The notes under the pieces are model-generated. The model saw only the letters and a list, made by a program, of their open reading frames with translations, was not told where the DNA came from and ran no database searches. Shown in pieces: positions 55,501 to 64,000 of a stretch of 64,000 nt of DNA (its first letter is position 1; each line of letters starts with the position of its first letter). The translations under genes were made by a program, and so were the position numbers. The DNA is from Saprospiraceae bacterium. Its GTDB lineage: Bacteria > Bacteroidota > Bacteroidia > Chitinophagales > Saprospiraceae. The stretch covers positions 58,028-122,027 of the forward strand of contig JANQQI010000026.1 in assembly GCA_028285085.1 (NCBI GenBank), in the 5' to 3' direction.

Positions 55501-57154
55501 CTTGCTGGTCCTGGATAAAGTAAGTACGCGTAATCGTAACCTCATCACCGGGGCAACCAGAGTTACCAGGAATGATCGTCAGCGCGGACAAAATCGGATC
55601 ACCACAAGATTCAATAATGATCGGTAGATCAAAATCAACTGGTGGTAAATCAGCGCGACAAGTCAGGGTTTGATCGGTAATCAAAGCACAACTAACGTCC
55701 AAATTACAACAAACACTGCCATCTTGTCCCGATACGATAGTCGTCCCGGTATTCATTGGATCTAAGTGATCACGTAATCGGCGGGTAGCGGTAGCACCAA
55801 AGTTCCAGGAAACATCCATTCGCCCGTAATCGCCTTCATCATTATCGGGATCACTACAGTTGGGTTGGCCACCCGCAAATCCTCCAAACAATTGACCAAT
55901 GATCAATCCCGTAGGATTAAACAGAGGTGATCCAGAAGATCCACCTTCTGTCACACTTTGCCCATTAGCCGTAACTGACCACGGCAAAATACGCCAGTAG
56001 TTGTTGTTAACTACAGAAGCTGGTGTGATGTTATGCGTAGCAATTTTCTTGGCATCTCCTGCAGGATGATGAATACCTACTCCTCCCATACCGGTAGCAC
56101 CGGAGGCATCAAAACCATTGAAGTATACATCATAGGAGTCTGCTGGATTTTCATCCAAGAGGAATAATGCAAAATCAGAAGCTGCTGCGGGATCTTCCAT
56201 CGGTGCGTTAATTTCTTCTCCGGCATTCGCTAAAAGTACTGCACCTGAAGTTGTCTGAGTATCATCAACTGGATCACCAACATTGGCACAGCCTGTTCGC
56301 TCAAAGTTCCAGTAAAAAACCCAGCCCGGCGCATTAGGATTTGCAATCGCATCAACGTTGCCTAAGCAGTGGTCAGCGGTCAAGAAAAGTGGCCGGCAAT
56401 CCTGCTCAACGTTATTAATCAAAGAACCTGTGCAAAGCCCAGTACCGTTAATCAAGATCTTAGCAACGCCTTTCTTTTGATTTTGCCAAGCATTTCCTTC
56501 CGAGCAATTAACATCTACTTGACAATTACCTGAGTTGCCCAGGCTGGCATTGTCTTCTTCTTGGCTGTCCATTCCCCGGTAAATATGTCCTACCTGAGAA
56601 ATAGCAATTGCACCTTGTCCACGAACAGCTTGTGGTTCGTAATACTCGATGGTCACCATATCACCGTGCGTCAATGCCGTGGCAAATTGGCGGGTAGGCT
56701 TATTATTTCTTTCGGTAAAAGCACCTAACACCTGCGTCTTTTGTTCATTGTACAAATACATTAAGGCACCAGGAGGCAGATAAAAATCATTATACAGTAA
56801 ACTAATTGACAAAGCTTCAGGACTACTTATGCTCAATCGCCAAATACGATCACCGTTTGGTAGTTCATCCCAGGTACCAGAATTTCCAAGATTATAATCA
56901 ACCGGAATAGGTAAACCGATACGCCATGGTTTATTTTTAGCAGTATTTGTTAAGTCTTCTTCTTTTGCCTTGGTAACATCCATTCTGGGCATAACTGCTT
57001 TAGGGATATCACTTTTTACACTTTCTGAAAAACTCTTCGGCTCACCACCAATATTTAGCTGGGAAAAACCAGCTGTACTTGTCATAAAATAAAGTAGGAC
57101 TAGAAAAAGTACCTTTTTCGACATCCACCTAGAAAAAATAAATGTGCGATTCAT
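53393..57154 (-). CDS. Secreted trypsin-like protease with HYR-like repeats and type IX sorting domain (gene B)
   Basis: A 1,253-residue secreted protein. It has a signal peptide, an N-terminal proregion and a trypsin-like serine protease domain (about 220-470), with His262 (LTADHCLG), an Asp near 327 (ASDFALFLLDE) and Ser407 (GGSSGSPLFN), resembling lysyl-endopeptidase-type enzymes. Then come six to seven HYR-like repeats, the LFLNCEDF module and a C-terminal type IX sorting domain (NRPNPFKGQTTIGFYLPE, YDISGRVLKV, ending KKMIVLD). The C-terminal half is paralogous to genes A and C. Alternative start Met11 (57124) fits the signal peptide equally well. It has a strong terminator. Confidence 0.93.
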   Translation of the reverse strand: MNRTFIFSRWMSKKVLFLVLLYFMTSTAGFSQLNIGGEPKSFSESVKSDIPKAVMPRMDVTKAKEEDLTNTAKNKPWRIGLPIPVDYNLGNSGTWDELPNGDRIWRLSISSPEALSISLLYNDFYLPPGALMYLYNEQKTQVLGAFTERNNKPTRQFATALTHGDMVTIEYYEPQAVRGQGAIAISQVGHIYRGMDSQEEDNASLGNSGNCQVDVNCSEGNAWQNQKKGVAKILINGTGLCTGSLINNVEQDCRPLFLTADHCLGNVDAIANPNAPGWVFYWNFERTGCANVGDPVDDTQTTSGAVLLANAGEEINAPMEDPAAASDFALFLLDENPADSYDVYFNGFDASGATGMGGVGIHHPAGDAKKIATHNITPASVVNNNYWRILPWSVTANGQSVTEGGSSGSPLFNPTGLIIGQLFGGFAGGQPNCSDPDNDEGDYGRMDVSWNFGATATRRLRDHLDPMNTGTTIVSGQDGSVCCNLDVSCALITDQTLTCRADLPPVDFDLPIIIESCGDPILSALTIIPGNSGCPGDEVTITRTYFIQDQQGNMAECMQTFTVISNNGPTISCPSNQTVTCAADISVSASDATVTADCGTPSVTVNGPVINGDPDCDGTTYTYTYTVTDFCNRMASCDQVFTISNAAPTIVCAPNEIVECVSDINPSAADVTTTTACTLGSTLDISDPVIIGPAGCDGTVYQYTYTITDDCGRSASCMRSYTLDNDGPTISCPASITFECEEDIMVDANDANVVVACGLDFQIKLDGPEIFGIQGCAGSVYQYTYTVMDECGRSASCVQFVSLANDGPTITCPPGETVECSADIMVNPNNAAVTTSCGYDFDVMISGPVIDGNADCPGSTYTYTYRVLDECGRSATCEQVFTIGNNDGPTIEAPADQLIECDYQANVNPDYAMVTTSCGQDFDVTVSEPVQSGPANCPGTTYTYTYTVTDACGRSASDVRVFTIANDGPEIECPNPLFLNCEDFTSGSLQAKIQAWLSTASARSSCGFSLGVTNTYNPFSLGMCTSNPFTNVTFFATDDCGRTTSCQSTIIMADTEPPVVFEEASDDMASCYDNFQGEFQMWLAERGGAVILDACWDNLSWSTIPSFPTINCNGGMGSTTVTFRATDGCGNFATTTATFTVMAGNNLIDSEDEAEIAEIGITEEQGDNVLLYQNRPNPFKGQTTIGFYLPESQTASLTVYDISGRVLKVIQSNYDSGYNEVNIDRAELPVSGMLLYRLDTAEGSFVKKMIVLD

Positions 57155-57667
57155 TGGTCATTTAAGGTTTAATAAAAAAATATGATGAAAAATATTTTGT
57201 AGCGACTATTAGCTTCATTCTAAAATTCAGAATTAGTATATCTATAGTTGGAACAGATTTATAATAGAGATTTATAAAAAAATAATCGAATACTCATCCC
57301 CATCCAGACAGGAGTCTGGTCAGAGACAAACAATTACAGGGTGGATCTTTCATAGGTCACATTATTTCTAAATTAGGTATAAGAATGGCTTGTAAAATCT
57401 AGTCGACTTTACATCCGATCATAATAATTCAGAATATCAAATGTGCCCTAAATGATCTCTAGACACCTTGAAATAAAGGTGATCAAGAGAATTCGATTGT
57501 TTGAAAGTAGCTTAATTAATAGTTGAGTGTTTGACACAAACCGGTCAATAGATTTGTTTAGGTCGTTTTCTCAAAATGTTTATGAAATATTATCTGATTT
57601 AATGGTATCCGATAATGCGTGCAGTTTTTGGAACATAGTGCGTAACCGCTAAAGAAAAGGCGGTTTA

Positions 57668-57712
57668 GTGAAGATGTCATGGGAGAAAATACAATTCTAA
57701 TATACAAATATT
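57668..57712. repeat. Degenerate direct repeat, copy 1
   Basis: gtgaagatgt (57668-57677) and, 19 bases later, ctaatatacaaatatt (57697-57712) match exactly two blocks at 57997-58039. The segment between them has diverged. Confidence 0.5.
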
Positions 57713-57996
57713 TAAGTGGTTTTAGTAAAATTTAAAAAAGAAGAATGTCAACAAATACACAATTATTAAAAACGAATTAAATCTCCCTTAATCAAGGAAT
57801 ATTCTAAATGTAATTAGTAGCGTGTATCTGCCAATCGAATACTATTCGAATCGACCTTGCTCTTTTTATTTACTTATCCCAAATGGTATTTGTACTTGTG
57901 CTTTTATCAGCCTTAACTATATATAAATTTAATTAGCTGATAGAATTAGAATGGACTGAGAGGAAAAAGTTGGTCCTGTTAGTCCTGTTTGTTTTT

Positions 57997-58039
57997 GTGA
58001 AGATGTTGTTGGTTCTGTAATCGCTAATATACAAATATT
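57997..58039. repeat. Degenerate direct repeat, copy 2
   Basis: The same two blocks as copy 1, 327-329 bases downstream, with a spacer of 17 instead of 19 bases. The T/A-rich tails following both also resemble each other. Confidence 0.5.
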
Positions 58040-58091
58040 GAACAGCTTAGTATAAAAATTTCAAAAAAAACTCCAAATCGTTATGAAAACA

Positions 58092-58126
58092 AAAGCCTTT
58101 CCCGAATTTAACTCAGGAAAGGCTTT
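58092..58126 (-). terminator. Rho-independent terminator of gene C
   Basis: AAAGCCTTTCC (58092-58102) and GGAAAGGCTTT (58116-58126) form a perfect 11-base stem. On the minus strand it is followed by ttgttttc, 20 bases after the gene C stop. Confidence 0.8.
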
Positions 58127-58145
58127 ATAATCATTCAAATTTCGC

Positions 58146-61100
58146 TTAATCTAATAAGATCATTTTCTTCGAAGCCGAACCACTTTCACAGTCCAAGCGA
58201 TAGTACATCACTCCTGCGGCTGGTAAGTCGGCGCGATTGATCACTACTTCATTATATCCACTGGTGTAAGTATCCTTAAACTGATGCAGCAGACGACCAG
58301 AAACATCGAAGATGCTCAAGTTGGCTTCGCCAGCTTCCGGTAGATAGAATCCAATAGTCGTTTCGTACTTAAATGGATTCGGACGGTTCTGGAGCAAGCG
58401 TAGCACTTTAGGTGTATCTTCTTCAGTAAGCACCATTGCTGGATCAGATCCAGGAGACAAGGTACCGGCAACGACTGTAAAGGTCGCGGTCGTGGTGGCG
58501 GAATTACCGCAGCCATCCGTGGCCACAAAAGTTACCGTAGTAGAACCAAAGCCTCCATTACAGTTGATCGTTGGAAAGGCCGGAATGGTGGACCAAGAAA
58601 CATTTTCCCAGCATGCATCAATCGCTACCGCTCCGCCTTGGATAGCCAGCCATTGCTGGAATTCCAACTGGAAGTTGTCGAAGCAGCTGGCGCTGGCATC
58701 AGAAGCTTCCTGCTTAATGGAAGGCGCCTCAGTATCTGCGATAATGATGGTCGCCATACAACTAGAGGTGCGGCCACAAGCATCGGTGGCGAAGAAGGTA
58801 ACATCAGTAAATGGATTCGAAATACACAAGCCCAGCGTATTCGGATTGTAGTTATTCGTGACCGTAGCTGGAATACCGCAAGAGCTTTCCGCAGAAGCCG
58901 AAGAGAGCCAAGCTTGAATCTTCGCCTCTAAAGCATCGCCCGCAAAATCTTCACAATTCAGGAACAAGTTATTAGGACACTCTACAATTGGTCCTTCGTT
59001 GCTAATGGTGAAGATGCGAATATCGCTAGCGGTGCGACCACAAGCATCCGTAACGGTGTACGTAAAAGTGTAAGTCGTCCCCGGACAATCGGCTGGTCCA
59101 TTAATCACCGGTTCGCTGACGGTGACCTCAAAGTCTGCATCACAGCTGGTGGTCACCGTCGCAAAGTTTGGATTAACGTTGATCTGGTAAGCACACTCGA
59201 TGAATTGATCCGCAGGGGCCTGAATCGTTGGACCATCATTGTCTCCAATGGTAAAGACCTGCTCACAGCTTGCCATACGGCCACACTCGTCGGTCACTTT
59301 GTAGGTATAAGTGTAGGTGGTGCCTGGACAGCCATCGGGGCCATCGACTACCGGACCGGAAATTGCGACTGTAGCATCGTAATCACAGCTTGTGGTGAAA
59401 CTAGCATTGTTGGGACTTACAACAATATCATCACGACACTCCACTACCCCACCCGGAGGACAGGTAATCGTTGGGCCATCGTTTTCAATGGTAATAAATC
59501 GCGTACATTGATCAGAATTACCACATTCATCTACTACCGTGTAGGAGTATTCATAAATCGCGGTATTACAACCCGGATTACCATAGATCGCTGGCCCACG
59601 GATAATGATTTCGAAATCCACACAGGATGAAATTACGGTCACATCCTCTTCGGAAACCATGATATCTTCTTCGCATTCCACCGTTGCATTTGGAATACAT
59701 TCGATGATTGGCGCAGGGGGTGGATTGACGGTAATGGTTTGCACCTGAACATTGTTGTTACCACAGGCATCCGTCACCGTCCAGGTCCGAGAAATCGACC
59801 CTCCGTCACAAGTTGTCAGGATAGATTCATCGTTAGAAGAAATCATTAACATACTAGACGGGCCGGGAACTGCATTGAGTGTTTGCTCGGCGTTGAGCAT
59901 ACCCGGAGATTCATCAGTTGGGCCACTCCATGTGAAGTCAGCTCCAGTACTTCCGGTGCCAATAAGTTGTAATGACTGACCAATCGCTGTCGCCCCACCT
60001 TCACTGATGCCAATATCCGTCGACATCATGCCATTAGCCGGGCCATTCATTGCCATAAACGAACCTTCATAGCTCAGGAATTCTAAGACATTGGTTCCAT
60101 TTCGTACCAGAGCAATTCCATCGGGTGAACCGTTTTGGATACCCGCTACAGCAAAAGAGACCGCACCAAAGCCATTGCTTTCTGCATCAATCATTCCACT
60201 GAGGCTAATCGTATTATAAGTCAAGCCATTTGCACCATTGTACAACACGAAGCTGTAAATAGACAAGTCTAACCCTTCTGTGCCGGCCACCTCAATGAAT
60301 TCACCAACATCCGAACTGGCGTTATCGTAATGGAATTCGTTGATCCAAATATCCATCGCACTCACTCCGGTACAATTATCCATGGCATCGGTTACATCAC
60401 CGGTGAGCGACAAGTCAGTAGGATCGTCATCACATTCAATGGTCACATCCGCTGGTACCGTAAAGGTTGGATCAGTAGTATCGACGATAGTAATGGTTTG
60501 TGTCTGTGGCGTACTGTTGTTACCACAAGCATCGGTAGCCATCCAAATTCGTTCGACGGTTCCGGTATAGCCACCACAGCCGTTGAGATTTTCAACATCA
60601 TTATACATGACCATTGGGTTCGGATCACAATTATCCATGACGTTGCTAACGTCTCCGGTCACCGTGAGGTCAGTGATATCATCACTACACTCAATGGTGA
60701 TATCCGCTGGAATGGTAAAGCTCGGTGGTGTATCATCTATGATAGAGATCGTTTGCGTTTGAGTCGCTACATTGCCACAAGCATCCGTCACCGTCCAAGT
60801 ACGCGTAATGATATCCAATAGACCTCCACAGGTAGGTTCGAAACTATCGAAGAACTGAGTCAACAAGCCTTCAGTTGGTGGCGGAGCCACCGGCATTTGA
60901 TCGGCGTTCAAACTACCGGGAGATTCCCCTATTGGACCTACCCAGTTGAAATCACTACCTACGGTCCCCATTCCAGTTCGTTGAACTGATTGTCCAGCCA
61001 AAGTGCTTCCGGTTTCTTCCACCCCGATATCGGTAGAGGTCGCACCGTTTGCGGGGCCGTTGGTCGCAGTAAAGCTTCCTTCGTAACTCAAGAATTCAAT

Positions 61101-64000
61101 GACATTAGTGCCGCCTTGGACTAGAGCCAAACCATCTGGTGCTCCATTTTGAATACCGGCAATGGCAAAGGAAACAGCTCCAAATCCACTGCCTTCGTCA
61201 TCGATCGTTCCGCTTAAAGCAACAGTATTGTAAGTTGTTCCTCCATTACCATTATATAATACTATTTCAAAATCACTCAAGTCGATACCCGCAGTACCCG
61301 CCACTTCTACAAACTCTCCTACATCCGTACTTACATTATCATAATGGATTTCATTGATCCAAATGGAACTAGGTGTAGCGCCGCCTCCCGGATCACAATT
61401 ATCCATAACCATGGTTGGCTCTCCGGTAAGCTCTATATCTTCTGGATCATCATCACAACTCAAGGTCACTGGTCCGGGAACCATAAAAGTTGGGGGTGTC
61501 GTATCGTCTAAGGTGATCATTTGCACGTGAGTAGCTGTATTACCGCATGCATCGGTGGCCATCCAGGTACGCGTCAGAACGCCTGCTTGAGGGCAGTCGC
61601 CTTCCACAAAGTTTTCGTTAAACATGGCGATAATCGTACCCTCTGTACAATTGTCCATTGCCTCCAATACCGGCGGATCTTGGAGTTGATCACACTCAAT
61701 ACTCATATTCATTGGCAAATCAGAGGTAAAGGTTGGTGGTGTATTATCTTCCACCTTAACTGATTGCATGGTCGTAGCGGTGTTACCACACGCATCAGTT
61801 GCGGTCCAGGTCCGCATGATAATGTAATCATTTGGACAAATACCTGGAACAATATTCTCATCCAATTCTACGAGAGGGCCATCCTGCGAACAAGATGGAT
61901 CAATCATTTGATTAGTGTTCAAAGAGCCAGGAGATTCGGCAGACGGGCCACTCCAATTGAAATCACCAGATAGACATCCCATTCCGGTTTTCTGCAGTGA
62001 GTTTCCAACGGCTGAATTACTCGGCTCAGATACGCCAACGTCCGTAGACATCATGCCAGAGGCCGCGCCATCCGTTGCCATAAAACTGCCTTCATAACTA
62101 ATGAATTCAATAAGTTCATCATTACAAACTAAGGCAATACCATCCGGTGATCCATTCTGAATACCTGCGATAGAAAAAGATACTGCACCATAGCCATTGC
62201 TTTCATCATCGATCATACCTGAAAGGTTAACCGTATTATATGAAGCACCTCCATTGCCATTATAAAGGACAATTTGGCAATTGCTCAAATCAAATCCGGC
62301 AGTTCCAGCGACTTCTACGAACTCTCCAACATCAGTACTAGAATTATCGTAGTGGAATTCATTGATAAAAATCTCTTCTCCAACGCCTGCCGGACAGTTA
62401 TCCGTAGCCATGACATCCGGTGCATCAGGGATCATATCACATTCGACCGTTACGTCCATTGGGCTAGACGTAAACATGGGTGGATCGGTATCTACCGTGA
62501 AGGTGAAGGTTTGAGTACACTCATCTGTATTTCCTAAAGCATCCGTTGCCGTATAGGTTCTGCTTACCGTTTGGACACAATTTACCTCTTCGGTCATATC
62601 TGAAAAGGTTACTGTGACCATACCACAACCTTCACTAACCGTAGGCCAGGCAGGATTGGGGCCAGTGGATTCCAGTGTATTGAATTGTGTCGTACCGGCT
62701 GGTAAGCTAGGATTACATCCGGGAGCTAAACCAAAATTATCGTCCGGGCAGGTAATTTCAGGCGGAGCACCTGCAATTATTTCGACCACCGTCTGTACAT
62801 CTTGGGTACATCCGGGGCTAGCGGGTGTCGTTCCACCATCGGGCGAGATACCATTATTATTATCAGCTGCACCATCGAAGCTCATCACCACCGTGTGCGT
62901 ACCCGGTGAAAGTGCAGAAGGGTCTAGAGAAGTAGCAGGGTTGCCATCAATCGTAAACGAGACATTATCCGCTCCTTCACCATTTTGATCAATGCCTCCG
63001 AGCGTCACGGCCGGATCAGCTGCACAGTAGGATCCGAGTAGAGCCGGATTGAAAATTGGATTAGGATACTGGCATTGATTGCTGATTGTGAAGCTCTGAT
63101 TAGCGGCACTACCAGCAGCGAATGGGCCTTCGATAGTAATTGAATAGGGCTGTTGGTCAATATGGACAAAAGTTAAGAAATAACTATTCATTTCATCAAA
63201 ATTCAATACACCATCTTCTCCGGTTGGCACGGGTACACCATCACTTTGCGTACCTACCGCAGGAATATTATACGCATCAAACGCACCGCTGGCGGCAGTA
63301 ACGGTCCAAGTCTGGCCTACCGGGAGAAAGTTACCATTAGTGCCCACCATTCGAATGGTTTCCGAAAACTGGCCATCGTCTCCTCCGGTTTGATTGTCCA
63401 AATCCAGAATGGTTGCATTATCCAAGCAACTACAAGCTTCTGAAATTTCGTAATCACAGTCAATAATTTCAATATCGCTGGTGGCAACACCTGTACAACC
63501 ATTTAAGTCAGTGAAAGTATAAGTAATGGTGATTGTACCGGGGCCGCCAACGGTAGGATCTAAGTTGTAGCCTGTTCCCAATCCATTATCTGTCACCCCA
63601 GGGCCACTGTACACCCCACCGTTGGGTGATCCACCAGTGATTGGAGCATTTTGAATAGGAGCATCCAAACAATAGGCGTTCACAGTAGATAAATTAACAT
63701 TTGGAACGGCAAATACCTCAATATCATCAGAAGCAGCTTCGCCATTTGCCGTATAAGTAATAGTATGGGTACCAACTCCAGCGATAGCGGGATCAAAATC
63801 ATAGGTCATGCCATTACCGTCATCGATCACACCGGGACCACTATAGACCCCTCCGGTTGGCGTGCCACCGCTAAGATTACTTTGTACGCCATCATTGAGG
63901 CATAAGTCAGCCGGTGCGGTAAACATGGTAGGTGGAGGTACACTCTCACCACAAGCCAAGAGTGGCAGTTCCAATCCGTCCTGACAGCTAAAAAAGGCAT
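58146..64000 (-). CDS. Giant secreted protein with lamin-tail and HYR-like domains and type IX sorting domain (gene C), N-terminus cut by window edge
   Basis: The frame is open to the right edge, so at least 1,951 residues are visible and the N-terminus, with any signal peptide, is missing. From the visible start come two Ig-like modules with GGVYSGPGV motifs, further Ig-like or PKD-like parts, then HYR-like repeats ending TDACGN-AT. Three of them contain an inserted lamin-tail domain (FINEFHYDN ... AGIQNGSPDGIAL). Then follow the three HYR-like repeats, the LFLNCEDF module and the sorting domain (LQNRPNPFKYETTIGFYLPE, ending KKMILLD) shared with genes A and B. It is probably exported by type IX secretion to the cell surface. 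Confidence 0.93.
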   Translation of the reverse strand, partial: AFFSCQDGLELPLLACGESVPPPTMFTAPADLCLNDGVQSNLSGGTPTGGVYSGPGVIDDGNGMTYDFDPAIAGVGTHTITYTANGEAASDDIEVFAVPNVNLSTVNAYCLDAPIQNAPITGGSPNGGVYSGPGVTDNGLGTGYNLDPTVGGPGTITITYTFTDLNGCTGVATSDIEIIDCDYEISEACSCLDNATILDLDNQTGGDDGQFSETIRMVGTNGNFLPVGQTWTVTAASGAFDAYNIPAVGTQSDGVPVPTGEDGVLNFDEMNSYFLTFVHIDQQPYSITIEGPFAAGSAANQSFTISNQCQYPNPIFNPALLGSYCAADPAVTLGGIDQNGEGADNVSFTIDGNPATSLDPSALSPGTHTVVMSFDGAADNNNGISPDGGTTPASPGCTQDVQTVVEIIAGAPPEITCPDDNFGLAPGCNPSLPAGTTQFNTLESTGPNPAWPTVSEGCGMVTVTFSDMTEEVNCVQTVSRTYTATDALGNTDECTQTFTFTVDTDPPMFTSSPMDVTVECDMIPDAPDVMATDNCPAGVGEEIFINEFHYDNSSTDVGEFVEVAGTAGFDLSNCQIVLYNGNGGASYNTVNLSGMIDDESNGYGAVSFSIAGIQNGSPDGIALVCNDELIEFISYEGSFMATDGAASGMMSTDVGVSEPSNSAVGNSLQKTGMGCLSGDFNWSGPSAESPGSLNTNQMIDPSCSQDGPLVELDENIVPGICPNDYIIMRTWTATDACGNTATTMQSVKVEDNTPPTFTSDLPMNMSIECDQLQDPPVLEAMDNCTEGTIIAMFNENFVEGDCPQAGVLTRTWMATDACGNTATHVQMITLDDTTPPTFMVPGPVTLSCDDDPEDIELTGEPTMVMDNCDPGGGATPSSIWINEIHYDNVSTDVGEFVEVAGTAGIDLSDFEIVLYNGNGGTTYNTVALSGTIDDEGSGFGAVSFAIAGIQNGAPDGLALVQGGTNVIEFLSYEGSFTATNGPANGATSTDIGVEETGSTLAGQSVQRTGMGTVGSDFNWVGPIGESPGSLNADQMPVAPPPTEGLLTQFFDSFEPTCGGLLDIITRTWTVTDACGNVATQTQTISIIDDTPPSFTIPADITIECSDDITDLTVTGDVSNVMDNCDPNPMVMYNDVENLNGCGGYTGTVERIWMATDACGNNSTPQTQTITIVDTTDPTFTVPADVTIECDDDPTDLSLTGDVTDAMDNCTGVSAMDIWINEFHYDNASSDVGEFIEVAGTEGLDLSIYSFVLYNGANGLTYNTISLSGMIDAESNGFGAVSFAVAGIQNGSPDGIALVRNGTNVLEFLSYEGSFMAMNGPANGMMSTDIGISEGGATAIGQSLQLIGTGSTGADFTWSGPTDESPGMLNAEQTLNAVPGPSSMLMISSNDESILTTCDGGSISRTWTVTDACGNNNVQVQTITVNPPPAPIIECIPNATVECEEDIMVSEEDVTVISSCVDFEIIIRGPAIYGNPGCNTAIYEYSYTVVDECGNSDQCTRFITIENDGPTITCPPGGVVECRDDIVVSPNNASFTTSCDYDATVAISGPVVDGPDGCPGTTYTYTYKVTDECGRMASCEQVFTIGDNDGPTIQAPADQFIECAYQINVNPNFATVTTSCDADFEVTVSEPVINGPADCPGTTYTFTYTVTDACGRTASDIRIFTISNEGPIVECPNNLFLNCEDFAGDALEAKIQAWLSSASAESSCGIPATVTNNYNPNTLGLCISNPFTDVTFFATDACGRTSSCMATIIIADTEAPSIKQEASDASASCFDNFQLEFQQWLAIQGGAVAIDACWENVSWSTIPAFPTINCNGGFGSTTVTFVATDGCGNSATTTATFTVVAGTLSPGSDPAMVLTEEDTPKVLRLLQNRPNPFKYETTIGFYLPEAGEANLSIFDVSGRLLHQFKDTYTSGYNEVVINRADLPAAGVMYYRLDCESGSASKKMILLD
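59880..60357 (-). repeat. Lamin-tail domain copy 3 within gene C
   Basis: About 160 residues from DIWINEFHYDN to SPGMLNAEQ. It lies between AMDNCTG and SRTWTVTDACGN of one HYR-like repeat, so it interrupts that repeat. Confidence 0.8.
60895..61375 (-). repeat. Lamin-tail domain copy 2 within gene C
   Basis: About 160 residues from SIWINEIHYDN to SPGSLNADQ, inserted between VMDNCDPGG and ITRTWTVTDACGN of an HYR-like repeat. Confidence 0.8.
61905..62385 (-). repeat. Lamin-tail domain copy 1 within gene C
   Basis: About 160 residues from EIFINEFHYDN to SPGSLNTNQ, inserted between ATDNCPAG and IMRTWTATDACGN of an HYR-like repeat. Confidence 0.8.

Larger units (their letters stand above)
57155..58145. 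other. Noncoding region, 991 bases, between genes C and B
   Basis: This is the longest gap in the window; it is very AT-rich and holds no credible gene. It contains the gene C terminator (58092-58126) and a degenerate duplicated segment (57668-57712 and 57997-58039). I found no exact -7 element for gene B on the minus strand. Confidence 0.65.

Noticed and set aside
1..64000. CRISPR arrays, tRNA or rRNA genes, insertion sequences
   Set aside because: I looked for regularly spaced repeats, cloverleaf-type motifs, transposase domains and target-site duplications and saw none. The tandem repeats present are protein-coding.

Overview
The window reads as a chromosome segment of a Bacteroidota bacterium, most likely from the order Saprospirales (Lewinella/Haliscomenobacter-like). 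The reasons are type IX secretion C-terminal sorting domains, HYR-like repeat giant proteins, TAnnTTTG -7 promoter elements, a two-component propeller kinase, a CcmE/CcmF pair with Bacteroidota-style features, and many short lipoproteins. The species assignment is inference; the phylum is well supported. I see no rRNA, tRNA, CRISPR array, transposase, integrase or phage gene.

Layout. 1-5784 (-) is a giant secreted protein (gene A) cut by the left edge. 6524-10864 (-) is a LytTR response regulator and a propeller sensor kinase. 10959-12224 (-) is a DUF4403-like protein. 12225-12894 is an unusual structured noncoding region with a 33-base exact repeat and several hairpins. 12895-15269 (+) is a lipoprotein metalloprotease, an unknown lipoprotein and a FISUMP-domain protein. 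15284-19094 (-) is housekeeping: acyltransferase, FKBP, CCA-adding enzyme, DusB. 19437-27588 (+) holds NhaD, a small lipoprotein, CcmE, CcmF, a DUF2520 oxidoreductase, a subtilisin-like lipoprotein and a small hypothetical protein.

28167-36957 (+) is an exopolysaccharide locus: Wzz/Wzc-like co-polymerase with a degenerate kinase, Wzx flippase, methyltransferase, glycosyltransferase, hexapeptide acyltransferase, a 42-residue membrane microprotein, Wzy-like polymerase and a half-length TolC-like protein. It has a long leader with a strong hairpin. 37017-41413 (-) is a tight three-gene cluster: acetoacetyl-CoA synthetase, a TIR-domain protein and a secreted YD-repeat-like protein. 41718-49857 is mostly metabolic: 5'-nucleotidase, class IV aminotransferase, biotin carboxylase, ferredoxin and formate-THF ligase, with small membrane or hypothetical proteins between. 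49841-52999 (-) is a retropepsin-like protease and an ECF sigma factor overlapping a membrane-anchored beta-barrel protein. 53393-64000 (-) holds two more giant secreted proteins: gene B (trypsin-like protease plus repeats) and gene C (lamin-tail domains plus repeats, cut by the right edge).

The most striking feature is the set of three giant proteins. They share nearly the same series of HYR-like repeats followed by the same closing module, but carry different N-terminal parts: tandem cysteine-rich modules in A, a serine protease in B, Ig-like and lamin-tail domains in C. In C a lamin-tail domain is inserted at the same loop of three separate HYR-like repeats. Other points of interest are the structured noncoding region at 12.5 kb, the TIR cluster, the catalytically degenerate polysaccharide kinase and the microprotein in the polysaccharide operon.
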